DNA of 64,000 nt from Clostridiales bacterium (GCA_011957885.1 BLMO01000158.1:1-64000), one strand, 5' to 3'. Numbered from the stretch's first letter, positions 17,124 through 26,568 are shown. The notes: generated by a model not told the origin, from the sequence alone. Program-made: numbers and translations.

Positions 17124-19464
17124 TCTTGTCCCCATTTCCGCTAAGGTTCATAAAAAGCAGAGCCGGATGTCTGTTTTTTGCATTATCCTTTCGGTGTTTC
17201 TCGTAACGGCTATTTTCGGTATGGCAGATATGTTTATCCGGGGACAGATTTTGCAGGCCCAGTCTGAGAATGGAAACTGGCATATTGGGATCCGGAACAT
17301 TACTGATGAAGATGCAGCGGTTTTGGCGGCCAGACCGGATATCAAATCAGTCTCGCCATACGGAGTCCTGAACTTCCGCGGAGATCAGGGGTATACCTTA
17401 TCCAATAAGGATGCGGCCATTTTCGGCAGCGATGAAGCTATGGTAAAGGATATTTTTGATATCCTTTCGGAAGGCGTTTTTCCACAGAATGAGAAGGAAG
17501 CTCTGGTATCCGATAACGCAAAGGAGACACTGGGCTTAAAAACGGGAGACCAGATTACTGTCAAAACTGCTTCCGGTGAAGAATTGCCGTTTACAATTTC
17601 CGGTTTTGCAACAAGTACGGCAAATCTTCTGCGGGAAGATTCCTTTGGAGTGTTCTTGAATACAGAGGGGTTCCGCGCTATTCATCTAGAAGTCAAGAAT
17701 GGGAATGCAGCTGATTACAATACGATGTTTTATGTGCAGTTTGCAAATACGAGGCATATTCAAAACACAATCCAGGATATTAAGGCGTCATTTTCTCTGA
17801 CTGACGACCAGGTTTCTGAGAATACAAAACTGCTGGGGCTTCTGGGCCAAAGCAGCAGCGCTTTCATGATGCAGGTATACGGTGCGGCGATAGTCCTGTT
17901 CATCCTGGTACTATGTGCCGGCATTCTGATGATAACCAGCAGCCTGAACAGCAACGTAGCGCAGAGGATTGAATTTTTCGGATTGATGCGCTGCGTGGGA
18001 GCAACGCCAAAACAGGTGATGCGACTGGTACGTAAAGAAGCGCTCCATTGGTGCCGATTGGCAATTCCCATCGGTGTAGTTACCGGTACAATAGTGGTTT
18101 GGCTTATGTGCTTTGTTTTAAAATGGCTTAGCCCGGCTTATTTTGGAGGAATGCCGATCTTCAGCATCAGCATTCCAAGTATCATTGCCGGCATCTGCGT
18201 CGGACTTCTTACAGTGCTTCTTGCCGCAAGATCACCGGCAAAAAAGGCCTCGAAGTCTTCCCCGCTGGCAGCGGTGTCAGGGAATGCGAATGATTTGCAG
18301 CCTGTTCGCAGGGCAGCCAATACCAAGCTTTTTAAGGTGGACACTTCCCTTGGCATCCATCATGCGAAATCAAGTAAAAAGAATTTTGTGCTGATGGTGG
18401 GCTCGTTCTCGTTGAGTATTATACTTTTCCTGTCTTTTTCGGTGACGATTGATTTTATGAAACACACGCTGACGCCCCTGCATCCGTGGACAGCGGATCT
18501 GTCAATCATCAGCCCGGACCAGACCTGTTCTGTCAGGAATGACTTGATCGAAGAGCTTTCCGGCAATCCGGCAGTAGACAGTGTGTATGGACGCATGTTT
18601 GCTTATAATGTTCCCATTGTTGTAAATGGAGAAACGAAGACGGTTGATCTCATTACTTATGAGGAAAAGCAGTTTGACTGGGCAAAAAACTACAAACTGT
18701 CCGGCAGCCTGGAAACAGCCGAGAATCAAACTGGCACGGCTCTGGTGGTTTTTGAAGCGCAGAACACAATCCAGGTGGGAGATACCGTCACCCTGCATAT
18801 GGGAGAAAAGACATCCGATATTGAAATTGTCGGTATGGTTTCGGATTGCCCATTTAATAACAGGGCGGACGTGGGAAAACTTATCTGCTCAGAAGAGACT
18901 TTTCGGCAGCTGACCGGGGAGAGCGATTATACGATTATTGATATGCAGCTTGCACAGGGCGCCACAGAGAATGATGTAAGTGCAATCCGTAAGATGGCGG
19001 GCGGAACCTATACCTTTTCGGATGACCGCATGGGCAACAGCAATACGCGCGGAACTTATTATTGCTTTGGCCTGTTTGTGTATGGATTCTTGGTTCTTAT
19101 TGCATTGATTACGATATTCAATATCATCAACAGTATTGCCATGAGTGTGGCGGCGAGGATGAAACAGTACGGTGCGTTCCGGGCGATTGGATTAAGCAAC
19201 CAGCAGCTTGTAAAAATGGTTGTGGCAGAAGCCTCCACATATGCGGTGACTGGCTGTATCTGCGGCGGTATTCTAGGCTTGCTATGCAATAAGTTTTTGT
19301 TCGACAAGCTGGTTGGGTTCCACTGGGGAGATCCCTGGAGCGTTCCTGTTTCAGAGTTTGCCGTGATTCTTGCAGTGGTGGCAGTTGCGGTGATCCTGGC
19401 AATCAGAGGGCCTATCAAGAAAATCCGAGATATGTCCATCGTAGATACAATCAGTGCGCAATAA
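17107..19464 (+). CDS. FtsX-type ABC transporter permease with two FtsX domains
   Basis: The 785-residue permease has a first helix at about 24-46, a MacB-like extracellular domain to about 240, then three helices (about 255-275, 305-330, 355-375). This unit is repeated with a helix near 430-450, an extracellular domain and three terminal helices. The two-fold layout of 1+3 helices is that of large mechanotransmission exporters. It differs from the ten-helix BceB layout. ATG 17107 is preferred over 17101 because of GGGAGGG 7 nt upstream. A partner outer protein is not needed in Firmicutes. Confidence 0.9.
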   Translation: MKGYLDLVPISAKVHKKQSRMSVFCIILSVFLVTAIFGMADMFIRGQILQAQSENGNWHIGIRNITDEDAAVLAARPDIKSVSPYGVLNFRGDQGYTLSNKDAAIFGSDEAMVKDIFDILSEGVFPQNEKEALVSDNAKETLGLKTGDQITVKTASGEELPFTISGFATSTANLLREDSFGVFLNTEGFRAIHLEVKNGNAADYNTMFYVQFANTRHIQNTIQDIKASFSLTDDQVSENTKLLGLLGQSSSAFMMQVYGAAIVLFILVLCAGILMITSSLNSNVAQRIEFFGLMRCVGATPKQVMRLVRKEALHWCRLAIPIGVVTGTIVVWLMCFVLKWLSPAYFGGMPIFSISIPSIIAGICVGLLTVLLAARSPAKKASKSSPLAAVSGNANDLQPVRRAANTKLFKVDTSLGIHHAKSSKKNFVLMVGSFSLSIILFLSFSVTIDFMKHTLTPLHPWTADLSIISPDQTCSVRNDLIEELSGNPAVDSVYGRMFAYNVPIVVNGETKTVDLITYEEKQFDWAKNYKLSGSLETAENQTGTALVVFEAQNTIQVGDTVTLHMGEKTSDIEIVGMVSDCPFNNRADVGKLICSEETFRQLTGESDYTIIDMQLAQGATENDVSAIRKMAGGTYTFSDDRMGNSNTRGTYYCFGLFVYGFLVLIALITIFNIINSIAMSVAARMKQYGAFRAIGLSNQQLVKMVVAEASTYAVTGCICGGILGLLCNKFLFDKLVGFHWGDPWSVPVSEFAVILAVVAVAVILAIRGPIKKIRDMSIVDTISAQ

Positions 19465-19484
19465 ATGTTGTGCCGGAGAGATGC

Positions 19485-19527
19485 AGGAAGACGCATAAGG
19501 ATACAGACATCAGGATGATTCTGATTT
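19485..19527 (+). repeat. Leader repeat, copy 2 (upstream of the VanY-like gene)
   Basis: The same AGGAAGACGCATAAGGATA core as at 14358-14400, again followed by GACATCAG and a TTCTG element. In both places it lies directly upstream of an envelope-stress gene. The hairpin beginning at 19531 follows it. Confidence 0.6.
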
Positions 19528-19530
19528 GAG

Positions 19531-19578
19531 GAAGCAGGGCAAGCAGCGGAGAGTATCTTCACTGTTTGCGTTGCTTTC
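19531..19578 (+). terminator. Hairpin terminator of the FtsX-ABC operon
   Basis: Left arm GAAGCAGGGCAAGCAG and right arm CTGTTTGCGTTGCTTTC pair with few mismatches. A T/A-rich stretch follows. It lies between the permease and the VanY-like gene, so it may terminate or attenuate read-through into vanY. Confidence 0.55.
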
Positions 19579-19616
19579 TTAAATTTGAAAAATAAGGAAA
19601 GAGGATTTATAAAAAT

Positions 19617-20471
19617 ATGTATCAACAAAATAACAATAGAAAGAAAAAGTCTATGCACTTCCCTGCTGTAATGTTTTTTGGACTGCTTATCACCTGTGTC
19701 GTAGTGATTGTTGCTGTGTCAGGAAAGAATCTGCTCCACAAAGGTGATGATTTGCTGCAGGGCAAAGACAGCGGTACCACCTTGGCAGCTGAACCGGAAA
19801 CCAGTGTAGCGTACACAGATTCAGACATAAGTAAGAGTAGCGAAAGTACATATGCTGATTCAGAAACAAAAAAGACTCATGACAGTATGGGATCCAATTC
19901 CAATATCGATAAGTCGCAATGGAATCTGACTCTGGTAAACAAACGGAACCTTCTGCCGGAGAATCATAACCCTTCCCTAACACAGCTAAAAAACGGACAT
20001 GCTATTGATGAACGAGCGTATCCTGATTTACAGGATATGATGGATGATTGCCGGGCAGCAGGCTTAAATCCCCTGATCTGTTCCTCGTACCGAACAATGG
20101 ACAAGCAAAAGAAGCTTTACAAGAACAAGGTGGACGAGTATCTGGCTCAGGGATATTCTCAGAAAGATGCTGAAGCAGCGGCAGGCGAACTTGTAGCAGT
20201 TCCGGGAACAAGTGAGCATCAACTGGGGCTGGCATTGGATATTGTTGATGTAGCAAATCAGGTACTGGATGAACGCCAGGAAAATACAGAGGTGCAGAAG
20301 TGGCTGATGAAAAATAGCTGGAAATATGGTTTCATTCTTCGTTATCCAACAGATAAGAGCGATATAACGGGAATCAGTTATGAGCCTTGGCATTACCGTT
20401 ATGTTGGGAAAGAGGCTGCCAAGGAAATCTATGAAGCGGGGATTTGTCTTGAAGAATACCTAAACGCTTAG
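19617..20471 (+). CDS. VanY-like D-alanyl-D-alanine carboxypeptidase (M15B)
   Basis: The 284-residue protein has one N-terminal membrane anchor (about residues 15-35), a polar linker and a peptidase M15 domain from about 110. The zinc-site motifs SEHQLGLALD and EPWHYRY are both present, so it should be active. VanY-type enzymes trim the terminal D-Ala from peptidoglycan precursors outside the membrane and can lower sensitivity to glycopeptides (family knowledge). No vanHAX genes are nearby, so it is a wall-remodelling accessory enzyme rather than a full vancomycin resistance locus. Confidence 0.9.
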   Translation: MYQQNNNRKKKSMHFPAVMFFGLLITCVVVIVAVSGKNLLHKGDDLLQGKDSGTTLAAEPETSVAYTDSDISKSSESTYADSETKKTHDSMGSNSNIDKSQWNLTLVNKRNLLPENHNPSLTQLKNGHAIDERAYPDLQDMMDDCRAAGLNPLICSSYRTMDKQKKLYKNKVDEYLAQGYSQKDAEAAAGELVAVPGTSEHQLGLALDIVDVANQVLDERQENTEVQKWLMKNSWKYGFILRYPTDKSDITGISYEPWHYRYVGKEAAKEIYEAGICLEEYLNA

Positions 20472-20555
20472 AAATGTATGGGTTCCCTGCAAAAAATAAT
20501 TTTGAATTGAATGTCAGATTTAGCTTCAAAAGTTGTATAAGGAGAGTAATCCATT

Positions 20556-20816
20556 ATGTCTAAGAATTGGAACTGGAAGATAGTGGGAACCGTGGCAGCC
20601 TGTCTGTGTCTTGCGGCAGTTTTAGCATTTCCAGCTGTACGGCAAAAGCATTACGCCGGGAGATAATTGAATTTTACTTCGTGGGATAGCCGAGAACTTG
20701 TTTATGATATAAGAACATGGAATGAAGCACATACTGAATATGATAAGGGCGTTACGGTTGCAGTAGGTCAAATGATTATACTAAAAAAGCTACTTGATCA
20801 GATAGAAATATTTTAA
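20556..20816 (+). pseudogene. Small single-span protein gene with an in-frame stop
   Basis: ATA AGGAGAG and ATG 20556 start a frame with one membrane helix (KIVGTVAACLCLAAVLAF) and a TAA after 36 codons. The same frame then continues for 50 more codons (TSWDSRELVYDIRTWNEAH) to 20816. The second part reads like genuine protein, so a larger membrane-anchored protein appears to have been truncated by a nonsense or internal deletion event. I do not recognise the family. No other gene lies between 20472 and 20896. Confidence 0.4.
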
Positions 20817-20896
20817 TTCATTTTGTATTGGAAATAGTAGATAAAATGTTGAAAATTGCGGCGTAATCTGAAAGCCAGAAATGGGAGGTGGGCAGA

Positions 20897-21571
20897 ATGC
20901 GAGACACTATTTTAATTGTAGATGATGAGGCGGATATCGTTTCCACTCTTGCGGACTACTTTATGTACAACAACTATGACGTAATGACGGCGACAAATGG
21001 AATGGAAGCGATTGAAAAGGCAGGAATGCAGCCGAATCTCATTTTGTTGGATATTAATATGCCCGATGTGGACGGTCTGGAGGTTTGCGCTCGGATACGG
21101 GATTTTGTCAGCTGCCCGATTCTGTTCTTGACGGCCAGAGTGGAGGACAGCGATAAGGTCAAAGGCTTCGGTTTGGGAGGAGATGATTACATTGTGAAGC
21201 CCTTTTCATTGGATGAGCTTGGTGCAAGGGTTGCCGCACACATCAGGCGGGAACGCCGCAGAGGGGAGACTCCCAAAGTGCAGCTTGCCGATAAGCTGGC
21301 GATTGACTATACGGAAAGACGATTGTTTTATGATGGCGAGGAAATTCCTTTTGCAAAGAAGGAGTTTGATATTATAGAGCTTCTGTCCGGTCATCCGGGA
21401 CAGATTTTCAGCAAAGAGCGGATCTATGAACTTGTCTGGGGCTATGACAGCGAAGGAGAATCTTCCGTGGTAGCTGAACATGTCCGCAGAATTCGTGCGA
21501 AACTTGCGGCCGCAGGTATAAAACCGTATGTGGAAACGGTTTGGGGAGTGGGGTACAAATGGGCAAAATAG
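20897..21571 (+). CDS. OmpR-family response regulator
   Basis: This 224-residue regulator has receiver motifs VDDEAD, phospho-Asp in LILLDINMPDVDG, LTARVEDSDK and the switch Lys in DDYIVKPF. The C-terminal winged helix ends with VAEHVRRIRAKL and TVWGVGYKW. It is related to VanR/CprR-like regulators of Clostridia. ATG 20897 follows GGGAGGTGG. It overlaps the kinase gene by 13 nt. Its likely targets are the MGMT-like or ABC genes downstream, by position only. Confidence 0.92.
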   Translation: MRDTILIVDDEADIVSTLADYFMYNNYDVMTATNGMEAIEKAGMQPNLILLDINMPDVDGLEVCARIRDFVSCPILFLTARVEDSDKVKGFGLGGDDYIVKPFSLDELGARVAAHIRRERRRGETPKVQLADKLAIDYTERRLFYDGEEIPFAKKEFDIIELLSGHPGQIFSKERIYELVWGYDSEGESSVVAEHVRRIRAKLAAAGIKPYVETVWGVGYKWAK

Positions 21572-22764
21572 CAGAGTTTTTCAAAAGGAAGTCGATAAAG
21601 ACAGCTTTTACTACATCCATGCTCGTCTGTATTGTTTCTGCTTTGCTGTTATCCCTGGCTCTATCAAGCTTTTGTCAGTGGGGGCAATCCAGATACTATA
21701 AGAAATATCAAGTCCAATTTGGCGTATCGGATCCTGAAATGGTGATTGGATTTGGTAGAATAGACGAGAACGAGAAAAAAGGAAGCATAACCTATCAGAT
21801 GCCGCTGAATATGTTTGACTATTTTACACCGACAGAGCGAACCGTATATAACATGCTTGGCTTTTTAAGCGTCGGCGTTTATCCAATTTGTTTCATTTTT
21901 TGTATTGTCGCCACCAGTATTCTATTCTACAAACGGCATATGCAGAAGCCTCTCGCCATACTGAATCATGCCGCCGGCCAGATTGCCGATAACAACTTAG
22001 ATTTCAAAGTTGCTTACGATAAAGAGGACGAACTGGGAAAGCTGTGCGCTTCCTTTGAGAAAATGCGGCAGGCATTACAGGAGAGCAATGAGGAGATGTG
22101 GCGGCAGATGGAGGAACGCAAACGGCTGAATGCAGCGTTCTCTCATGACCTTAGAACACCGCTGACGGTTCTGAAGGGACAGAGTGAGCTTTTGAGGCAA
22201 TATGCGCCCCAAATGACTGCGAAAAAAGTGAGTGATACCTCAGAGATGATGCACCGGCACATCGTAAGGCTGGAAGAGTATGTGCAGACTATGGGAGAGC
22301 TGCAGCGGCTGGAGGATATTGAAATTGTCCGGCAGTCCATAACGCTGGAGGCGCTTTGTAGGCAATTAGAGGAAACGGGAGAGGCTGTACGCAATGGGAA
22401 AGGGTTTTCCTATGAAGTTACCAGAGACTGGGATTCTGGTTTGAATATAGATATCGCTATTGTAATGCGGGTATATGAAAATCTTCTTGCCAACGCAGTG
22501 CGGTTTGCAAAGGATAAGATTGTGGTAACGGCAGAGTCGCAGGATGGGTATTTGTATCTTACTGTTTCCGACGATGGAGCCGGATTTGCCAAAAAGGATT
22601 TGGAGAATGCCACGAAGCCGTTTTACAAAACGGTGCGCGAAACAGATAACGAGCATTTCGGTATGGGGCTGAATATCTGCAAGATTCTTTGCGAGAAGCA
22701 TGGCGGATATATCCGGCTGAGCAATCAGGATGGGGCGGTTGTTACTGCGGCGTTCAGGCAGTGA
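21559..22764 (+). CDS. HAMP-domain sensor histidine kinase
   Basis: The 401-residue kinase has two membrane helices (about 15-40 and 105-130), a short extracellular loop and a HAMP linker (HMQKPLAILNHAAGQIADNNL). The H-box is FSHDLRTPLTVLKG, the N-box ENLLANAVRFA, and the G-boxes DDGAGF and FGMGLNICKIL. ATG 21559 is chosen because it overlaps the regulator stop and gives the normal N-terminus. It pairs with the response regulator just upstream. Confidence 0.92.
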   Translation: MGKIAEFFKRKSIKTAFTTSMLVCIVSALLLSLALSSFCQWGQSRYYKKYQVQFGVSDPEMVIGFGRIDENEKKGSITYQMPLNMFDYFTPTERTVYNMLGFLSVGVYPICFIFCIVATSILFYKRHMQKPLAILNHAAGQIADNNLDFKVAYDKEDELGKLCASFEKMRQALQESNEEMWRQMEERKRLNAAFSHDLRTPLTVLKGQSELLRQYAPQMTAKKVSDTSEMMHRHIVRLEEYVQTMGELQRLEDIEIVRQSITLEALCRQLEETGEAVRNGKGFSYEVTRDWDSGLNIDIAIVMRVYENLLANAVRFAKDKIVVTAESQDGYLYLTVSDDGAGFAKKDLENATKPFYKTVRETDNEHFGMGLNICKILCEKHGGYIRLSNQDGAVVTAAFRQ

Positions 22765-22862
22765 TGTTTCCAAACTAAGGACAAGTAGTTCTGAAAAAAG
22801 TAAAACAGTCTCATTGCATGGACTGGTAAAAGTGATTAAAATAAAGGCAGGAGGTGTCAGAT

Positions 22863-23348
22863 ATGGCCAATGAAGATAAAAAGGACTTCAATGCTATGCT
22901 GCATGACAATAAGGATATGCCAAAGATTCAGACAATCACAGATCAGAAGAGCATTGAAAAATATGGCGGGGACAAAATGTACTTTGCGCCGCCAATTGAT
23001 TACGATAAGATAATGAAAAGAATCCCATACGGAAAAGTGATTACGATTGGAAAGATTCGTGACTACTTTGCAAAGCTCAATGAAGCGGATTTTACAGAGC
23101 CGATAACGGCAGGAATTTTTGTGTCGATTGCAGCTTGGGCGAGCTATCAGCGTTCTGAGAATGAAACGCCTTATTGGAGGACCTTAAAAGCAAATGGGGA
23201 ATTAAATTCCAAATATCCCGGCGGCGTCGAGGCGCAAAAAGAGAAGTTGGAGGCAGAGGGGCATACGATCATTCAGAAAGGCAGAACCAATATCCGGTAC
23301 TTTGTGAAGGATTATTCTGATGTTCTTTTTGAATTAAATGGATCTTAA
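22863..23348 (+). CDS. Alkyltransferase-like (MGMT-family) protein without an active-site Cys
   Basis: This 161-residue protein carries the MGMT DNA-binding winged-helix segment, IPYGKVITIGKIRDYFAKL, and PYWRTLKANGELN where the active-site strand should be. There is no PCHR motif and not a single Cys in the protein, so it cannot be a suicidal methyltransferase. It is more like ATL proteins that flag alkylated bases, or a protein with another DNA-related role. ATG 22863 has AGGAGG 8 nt upstream. A terminator follows at 23467-23500. Confidence 0.7.
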   Translation: MANEDKKDFNAMLHDNKDMPKIQTITDQKSIEKYGGDKMYFAPPIDYDKIMKRIPYGKVITIGKIRDYFAKLNEADFTEPITAGIFVSIAAWASYQRSENETPYWRTLKANGELNSKYPGGVEAQKEKLEAEGHTIIQKGRTNIRYFVKDYSDVLFELNGS

Positions 23349-23466
23349 TCTATTCCGCGGGAAATGTTTGTTTACCTGATACATAGTCAGAAATGGTTAT
23401 GCATCGGGATTTGATAGTGATTTGTATAGGTACAGTTATCTCATCCAGTTTCATATGATTACTTAA

Positions 23467-23500
23467 GCAGGCGGCTTCCATTATTGGGGCTGCCTGTTTT
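23467..23500 (+). terminator. Intrinsic terminator
   Basis: Arms GCAGGCGGCTTCC and GGGGCTGCCTG around ATTATT, followed by TTTTG. It ends the two-component and MGMT transcript. Confidence 0.75.
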
Positions 23501-23583
23501 GCATATGAAATGACAATTTATTCCACAAAATATTTTTGACGAGTAGACAAAAAGTTGAAATTCTCCTTTTATCCTATACCTGT

Positions 23584-23602
23584 CAGATGGGAAACCCATC
23601 TG
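23584..23602 (+). promoter_or_regulatory. Short leader hairpin before the ABC operon
   Basis: CAGATGG-GAAAC-CCATCTG is a perfect stem just ahead of the GAAAGGAGC ribosome site. It may stabilise the mRNA 5' end or affect translation of the ATPase gene. A possible promoter (TTGAAA near 23554, then TATACC) lies just upstream. Confidence 0.4.
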
Positions 23603-23621
23603 AAGAAAGGAGCTTATTCAA

Positions 23622-24524
23622 ATGAACAATTCTATAGAAATCAAAGGATTGAATAAATTTTACGGAAAGAAGCAGGCGCTTTTTGATGTAAATCTTTCTA
23701 TCAAACAGGGCATGTTCGGCCTGCTGGGACGCAATGGAGCAGGTAAAACCACCCTGATGAAGACGCTGGCCACACTGCTGCAAAAGAAAGATGGAGAAAT
23801 TACGGTATGCGGCGTCCCCATAGAGAACGCCAAAGAGATCCGCAGAATCATCGGATATCTGCCCCAGGAGTTTTCCATGTACCCATCCATGAAGGTGGGG
23901 GAAGCCATGGAATATCTTGCAATCCTGTCAGGACTCAGCGGTACCGAGAGAAAAGAACGGATTGAGGCACTCCTGAAAAAAGTGAATCTGACAGAGCACC
24001 GGGACAAAAAGGTGAAGGCCCTTTCCGGCGGCATGAAACGGCGCCTTGGAATCGCACAGGCGCTGCTCAACAATCCCAAAGTGCTGATTGTTGACGAACC
24101 CACTGCTGGGTTGGATCCGGAGGAGCGCGTCCGATTCCGAAATCTGCTGTCTGAGATTGCGGAGGATAAGATTGTGATTTTGTCCACCCACATTGTAGGG
24201 GACATTGAAGCCACCTGCGAGGATATCGCCATTATCAATGAGGGTAGGGTCATCTACAATGGCACAGTGGATGCGCTTTTGCAGGAAGCAGAAGGCAAAG
24301 TGTTTATCATGACCGCTTCCAAACGGGAGCTTCCAGAGCTTAAAAGGCAGCTTTCCATCACTAGTATGCACACCCAGGGAAACAAGGTTCATATTCGCTT
24401 TATTGCAGATACTTTGATGCAGGGCGCCAAGGCGTGCGAGCCGAATATTGAGGACGCATATATGCTGTATCTGCACACCAGCGGCGTTCGTGAGATTTTG
24501 GGGGAAATCGGGGGTGAGTGGTAA
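23622..24524 (+). CDS. ABC transporter ATP-binding protein
   Basis: This 300-residue ATPase has Walker A GRNGAGKTT, signature LSGGMKRR and Walker B VLIVDEPTAGLDP. Its C-terminal extension of about 80 residues is typical of drug- or peptide-export ATPases of the BcrA/CcmA type. Its TAA stop overlaps the permease ATG (TAATG), so the genes are coupled. The two-component system upstream may control it. Substrate unknown. Confidence 0.92.
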   Translation: MNNSIEIKGLNKFYGKKQALFDVNLSIKQGMFGLLGRNGAGKTTLMKTLATLLQKKDGEITVCGVPIENAKEIRRIIGYLPQEFSMYPSMKVGEAMEYLAILSGLSGTERKERIEALLKKVNLTEHRDKKVKALSGGMKRRLGIAQALLNNPKVLIVDEPTAGLDPEERVRFRNLLSEIAEDKIVILSTHIVGDIEATCEDIAIINEGRVIYNGTVDALLQEAEGKVFIMTASKRELPELKRQLSITSMHTQGNKVHIRFIADTLMQGAKACEPNIEDAYMLYLHTSGVREILGEIGGEW

Positions 24525-25870
24525 TGCTGTTGCTGCAGGAAATCAAAAAGATTGTAAAATCCATTCCCTACTTGATTTTTGTTGCCGCGGTTGTGATTGG
24601 CTTGTTCTCTCAGGGGGTGTTTCGCTTTCAAGACGATCTCCTTGAAGAGCCACAGCCGGGTGGCAGTTACGGATATAAACATGAGGAAATAGTGGAACAG
24701 ATTATGCCGTTGGCTCTGAGAGATTTGTTCACGGAGTTTAGCAATAATAACTATACCACCTATCCCATCGGATTTATCAAGCATGTAAAGCTCAGCGAGG
24801 GCAAGCAGGAAAGAATGGCTGAAATCCTTTCTGAGATTATGGGGAATGATAAGGATAGAATCTTACAGGAAGTAGCCGGGATTACGCCCAGTGGTTCTGA
24901 CAATTATACTTTCCAGATTGGCGGGGATGGGATGCAGCAGGACGGGAACGGCGGCTTTACCATCGGCTCAGATGAGAAACAGCAGAGCAGCCCGGAAAAA
25001 ATGGCATTCGCAGTCCGTGATGACATGGACTATGCCCGGTTCAAGGAGCTGATGGGGCAGGCGGATGATCTTCTGGGCGGTGGTTCCAACTATGCAGCGG
25101 ATTCCCTGATTGGGTACGGGGCGGTTCCCCTGACCTATGAAGAGGCAAAAGAAAGATACGACCTTGCTGTTAGTTCTGATAAAGTGACCGGCGGCTATGC
25201 CCGTTTGTTCTCCGATTATGCAGGCGTTATGGTGCTGTCAATCCTGCCCGTGTTTCTGGCAGTCATTCTGAGTATGAAGGATCAACGTGCCAAAATGGAG
25301 GCGCTTATTTACACAAAGAAAACCTCCGCTGCCAAGCTTACCTTTATCCGGTATCTGGCGATTGTGATAGCAGCTATGGCTCCCGTTATTATCTTGTCTT
25401 ATCTGTCAAACATGATGATCTGGAGTAGCTATCACGGGATGCAGCTGGATTACCTGGCTCCTCTCAAGTACGATTTCGGCTGGCTGCTGCCAAGCGTGAT
25501 GATTTCCACAGCTATCGGTATGTTCTTGACGGAACTGACCGGCACACCCATTGCCGTTGCAGTACAGGGGCTTTGGTGGATGTTCGATGTGAATCTGGGA
25601 ATTAAAAATGTTCCTTCGGGGTATGCCCTGTTTCGTCTGGCACCCCGCCACAATGTAGGCGCAGATTCCCTGTTCCGTACCCAGGATTATCTGGATCACT
25701 TTGGGAACCTTGTGCAGAACAGGCTGCTGATGGCGGGAATCGCCCTAGCGCTCATCCTACTCACAATTCTAATCTACGAAGCAAAAAGAAAGGGGAAATT
25801 CGGTGGAAATGCAATCTTCAAAAAAGCGGTTTCCAGTATTAGAGATCGCAAAAATCAATCTCAGGCATAA
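24524..25870 (+). CDS. ABC transporter permease, large extracellular loop
   Basis: The 448-residue permease has one N-terminal helix (about 13-30), a roughly 200-residue extracellular region, and five or six helices from about 235 to 430 (for example VMVLSILPVFLAVILSM, YLAIVIAAMAPVIILSYL). The layout is ABC-2 like, with the large loop after the first helix. It overlaps the next permease by 68 nt, suggesting a heteromeric exporter. Confidence 0.82.
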   Translation: MLLLQEIKKIVKSIPYLIFVAAVVIGLFSQGVFRFQDDLLEEPQPGGSYGYKHEEIVEQIMPLALRDLFTEFSNNNYTTYPIGFIKHVKLSEGKQERMAEILSEIMGNDKDRILQEVAGITPSGSDNYTFQIGGDGMQQDGNGGFTIGSDEKQQSSPEKMAFAVRDDMDYARFKELMGQADDLLGGGSNYAADSLIGYGAVPLTYEEAKERYDLAVSSDKVTGGYARLFSDYAGVMVLSILPVFLAVILSMKDQRAKMEALIYTKKTSAAKLTFIRYLAIVIAAMAPVIILSYLSNMMIWSSYHGMQLDYLAPLKYDFGWLLPSVMISTAIGMFLTELTGTPIAVAVQGLWWMFDVNLGIKNVPSGYALFRLAPRHNVGADSLFRTQDYLDHFGNLVQNRLLMAGIALALILLTILIYEAKRKGKFGGNAIFKKAVSSIRDRKNQSQA

Positions 25871-26450
25871 TGCGCTTTTGTCCATTGCGGTGGCTGTTCT
25901 CGTATGCCTTGTCACTCCGTTATTTATCGGTACAGCTAATCTGGATCGAAATTCCGCTGCCATGCCGCTGGAGATGTTTGTTTCTCTGATTGGTGTTGTA
26001 CTGCTGACGTCAGTATTTCAGCCGGAGCAGAACGAGGAAATTGATGACCTGGTATCTTCCAAGTATTGCAGCACAGCAAAGGTTCACCTGATACGAACGG
26101 TGTATTCGGCGGGGATTGTTGCATTGCTGATTTGTGTATTTACCGTATCTATGAAACTGCAAAGCTGCGATGTCGCTCCGGTGTTGGCGCTTGGAACAAT
26201 AGCAGACGCCTTGTTCTTAGGTTCCATGGGTATGTTGACCTCGGCGCTGACAGGAAATACAGTCATCGGATACATGCCGCCGCTGCTGTACTATGCGCTC
26301 AACATCGGTATGGGACCAAAACTGGGAAGCTTTTATCTGTTCTCGATGATTACAGGCAGCTACACAGCAAAGCTGTGGCTGTTCGTTGTAGGAATTCTGA
26401 TGATTGCAGCAGCGTTATTCTATCAAAGACTCCGTAAGCGGATGGCGTAA
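25803..26450 (+). CDS. ABC transporter second permease
   Basis: The 215-residue product has six hydrophobic segments, compatible with a small ABC-2 permease. The frame opens at GTG 25803, or ATG 25809, and overlaps the previous gene by about 65 nt, an unusually long overlap that favours coupled translation. It follows the ATPase and first permease and ends just before a bidirectional terminator. Confidence 0.75.
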   Translation: MEMQSSKKRFPVLEIAKINLRHNALLSIAVAVLVCLVTPLFIGTANLDRNSAAMPLEMFVSLIGVVLLTSVFQPEQNEEIDDLVSSKYCSTAKVHLIRTVYSAGIVALLICVFTVSMKLQSCDVAPVLALGTIADALFLGSMGMLTSALTGNTVIGYMPPLLYYALNIGMGPKLGSFYLFSMITGSYTAKLWLFVVGILMIAAALFYQRLRKRMA

Positions 26451-26506
26451 AATATTCGCAGTGAGAATCAGATGATCACTGCCCGTTCAGAAAGCATGAA
26501 TACTCA

Positions 26507-26549
26507 AAAGCCCTGATACTCCACAATTTGATGTGGATATCAGGGCTTT
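26507..26549. terminator. Bidirectional terminator between convergent genes
   Basis: Arms AAAGCCCTGATA and TATCAGGGCTTT with an inner TCCAC/GTGGA stem. It serves the rightward ABC operon and the leftward histidine kinase gene. Confidence 0.85.
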
Positions 26550-26568
26550 ACATATTTTCTCTTTTGCC

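Noticed and set aside
16428..19464. A BceAB bacitracin transporter
   Set aside because: The permease has two 1+3 FtsX units and two extracellular domains, not the ten-helix BceB layout, and the kinase has a real extracellular loop.
19059..19658. A 199-codon leftward frame
   Set aside because: Antisense shadow of the FtsX permease; no start signal or domain.
14438..20471. A vancomycin resistance (van) cluster, suggested by VanR/VanS-like proteins and VanY
   Set aside because: No VanH, D-Ala-D-Lac ligase or VanX gene is present. The kinase and exporter fit a general peptide-antibiotic module better.
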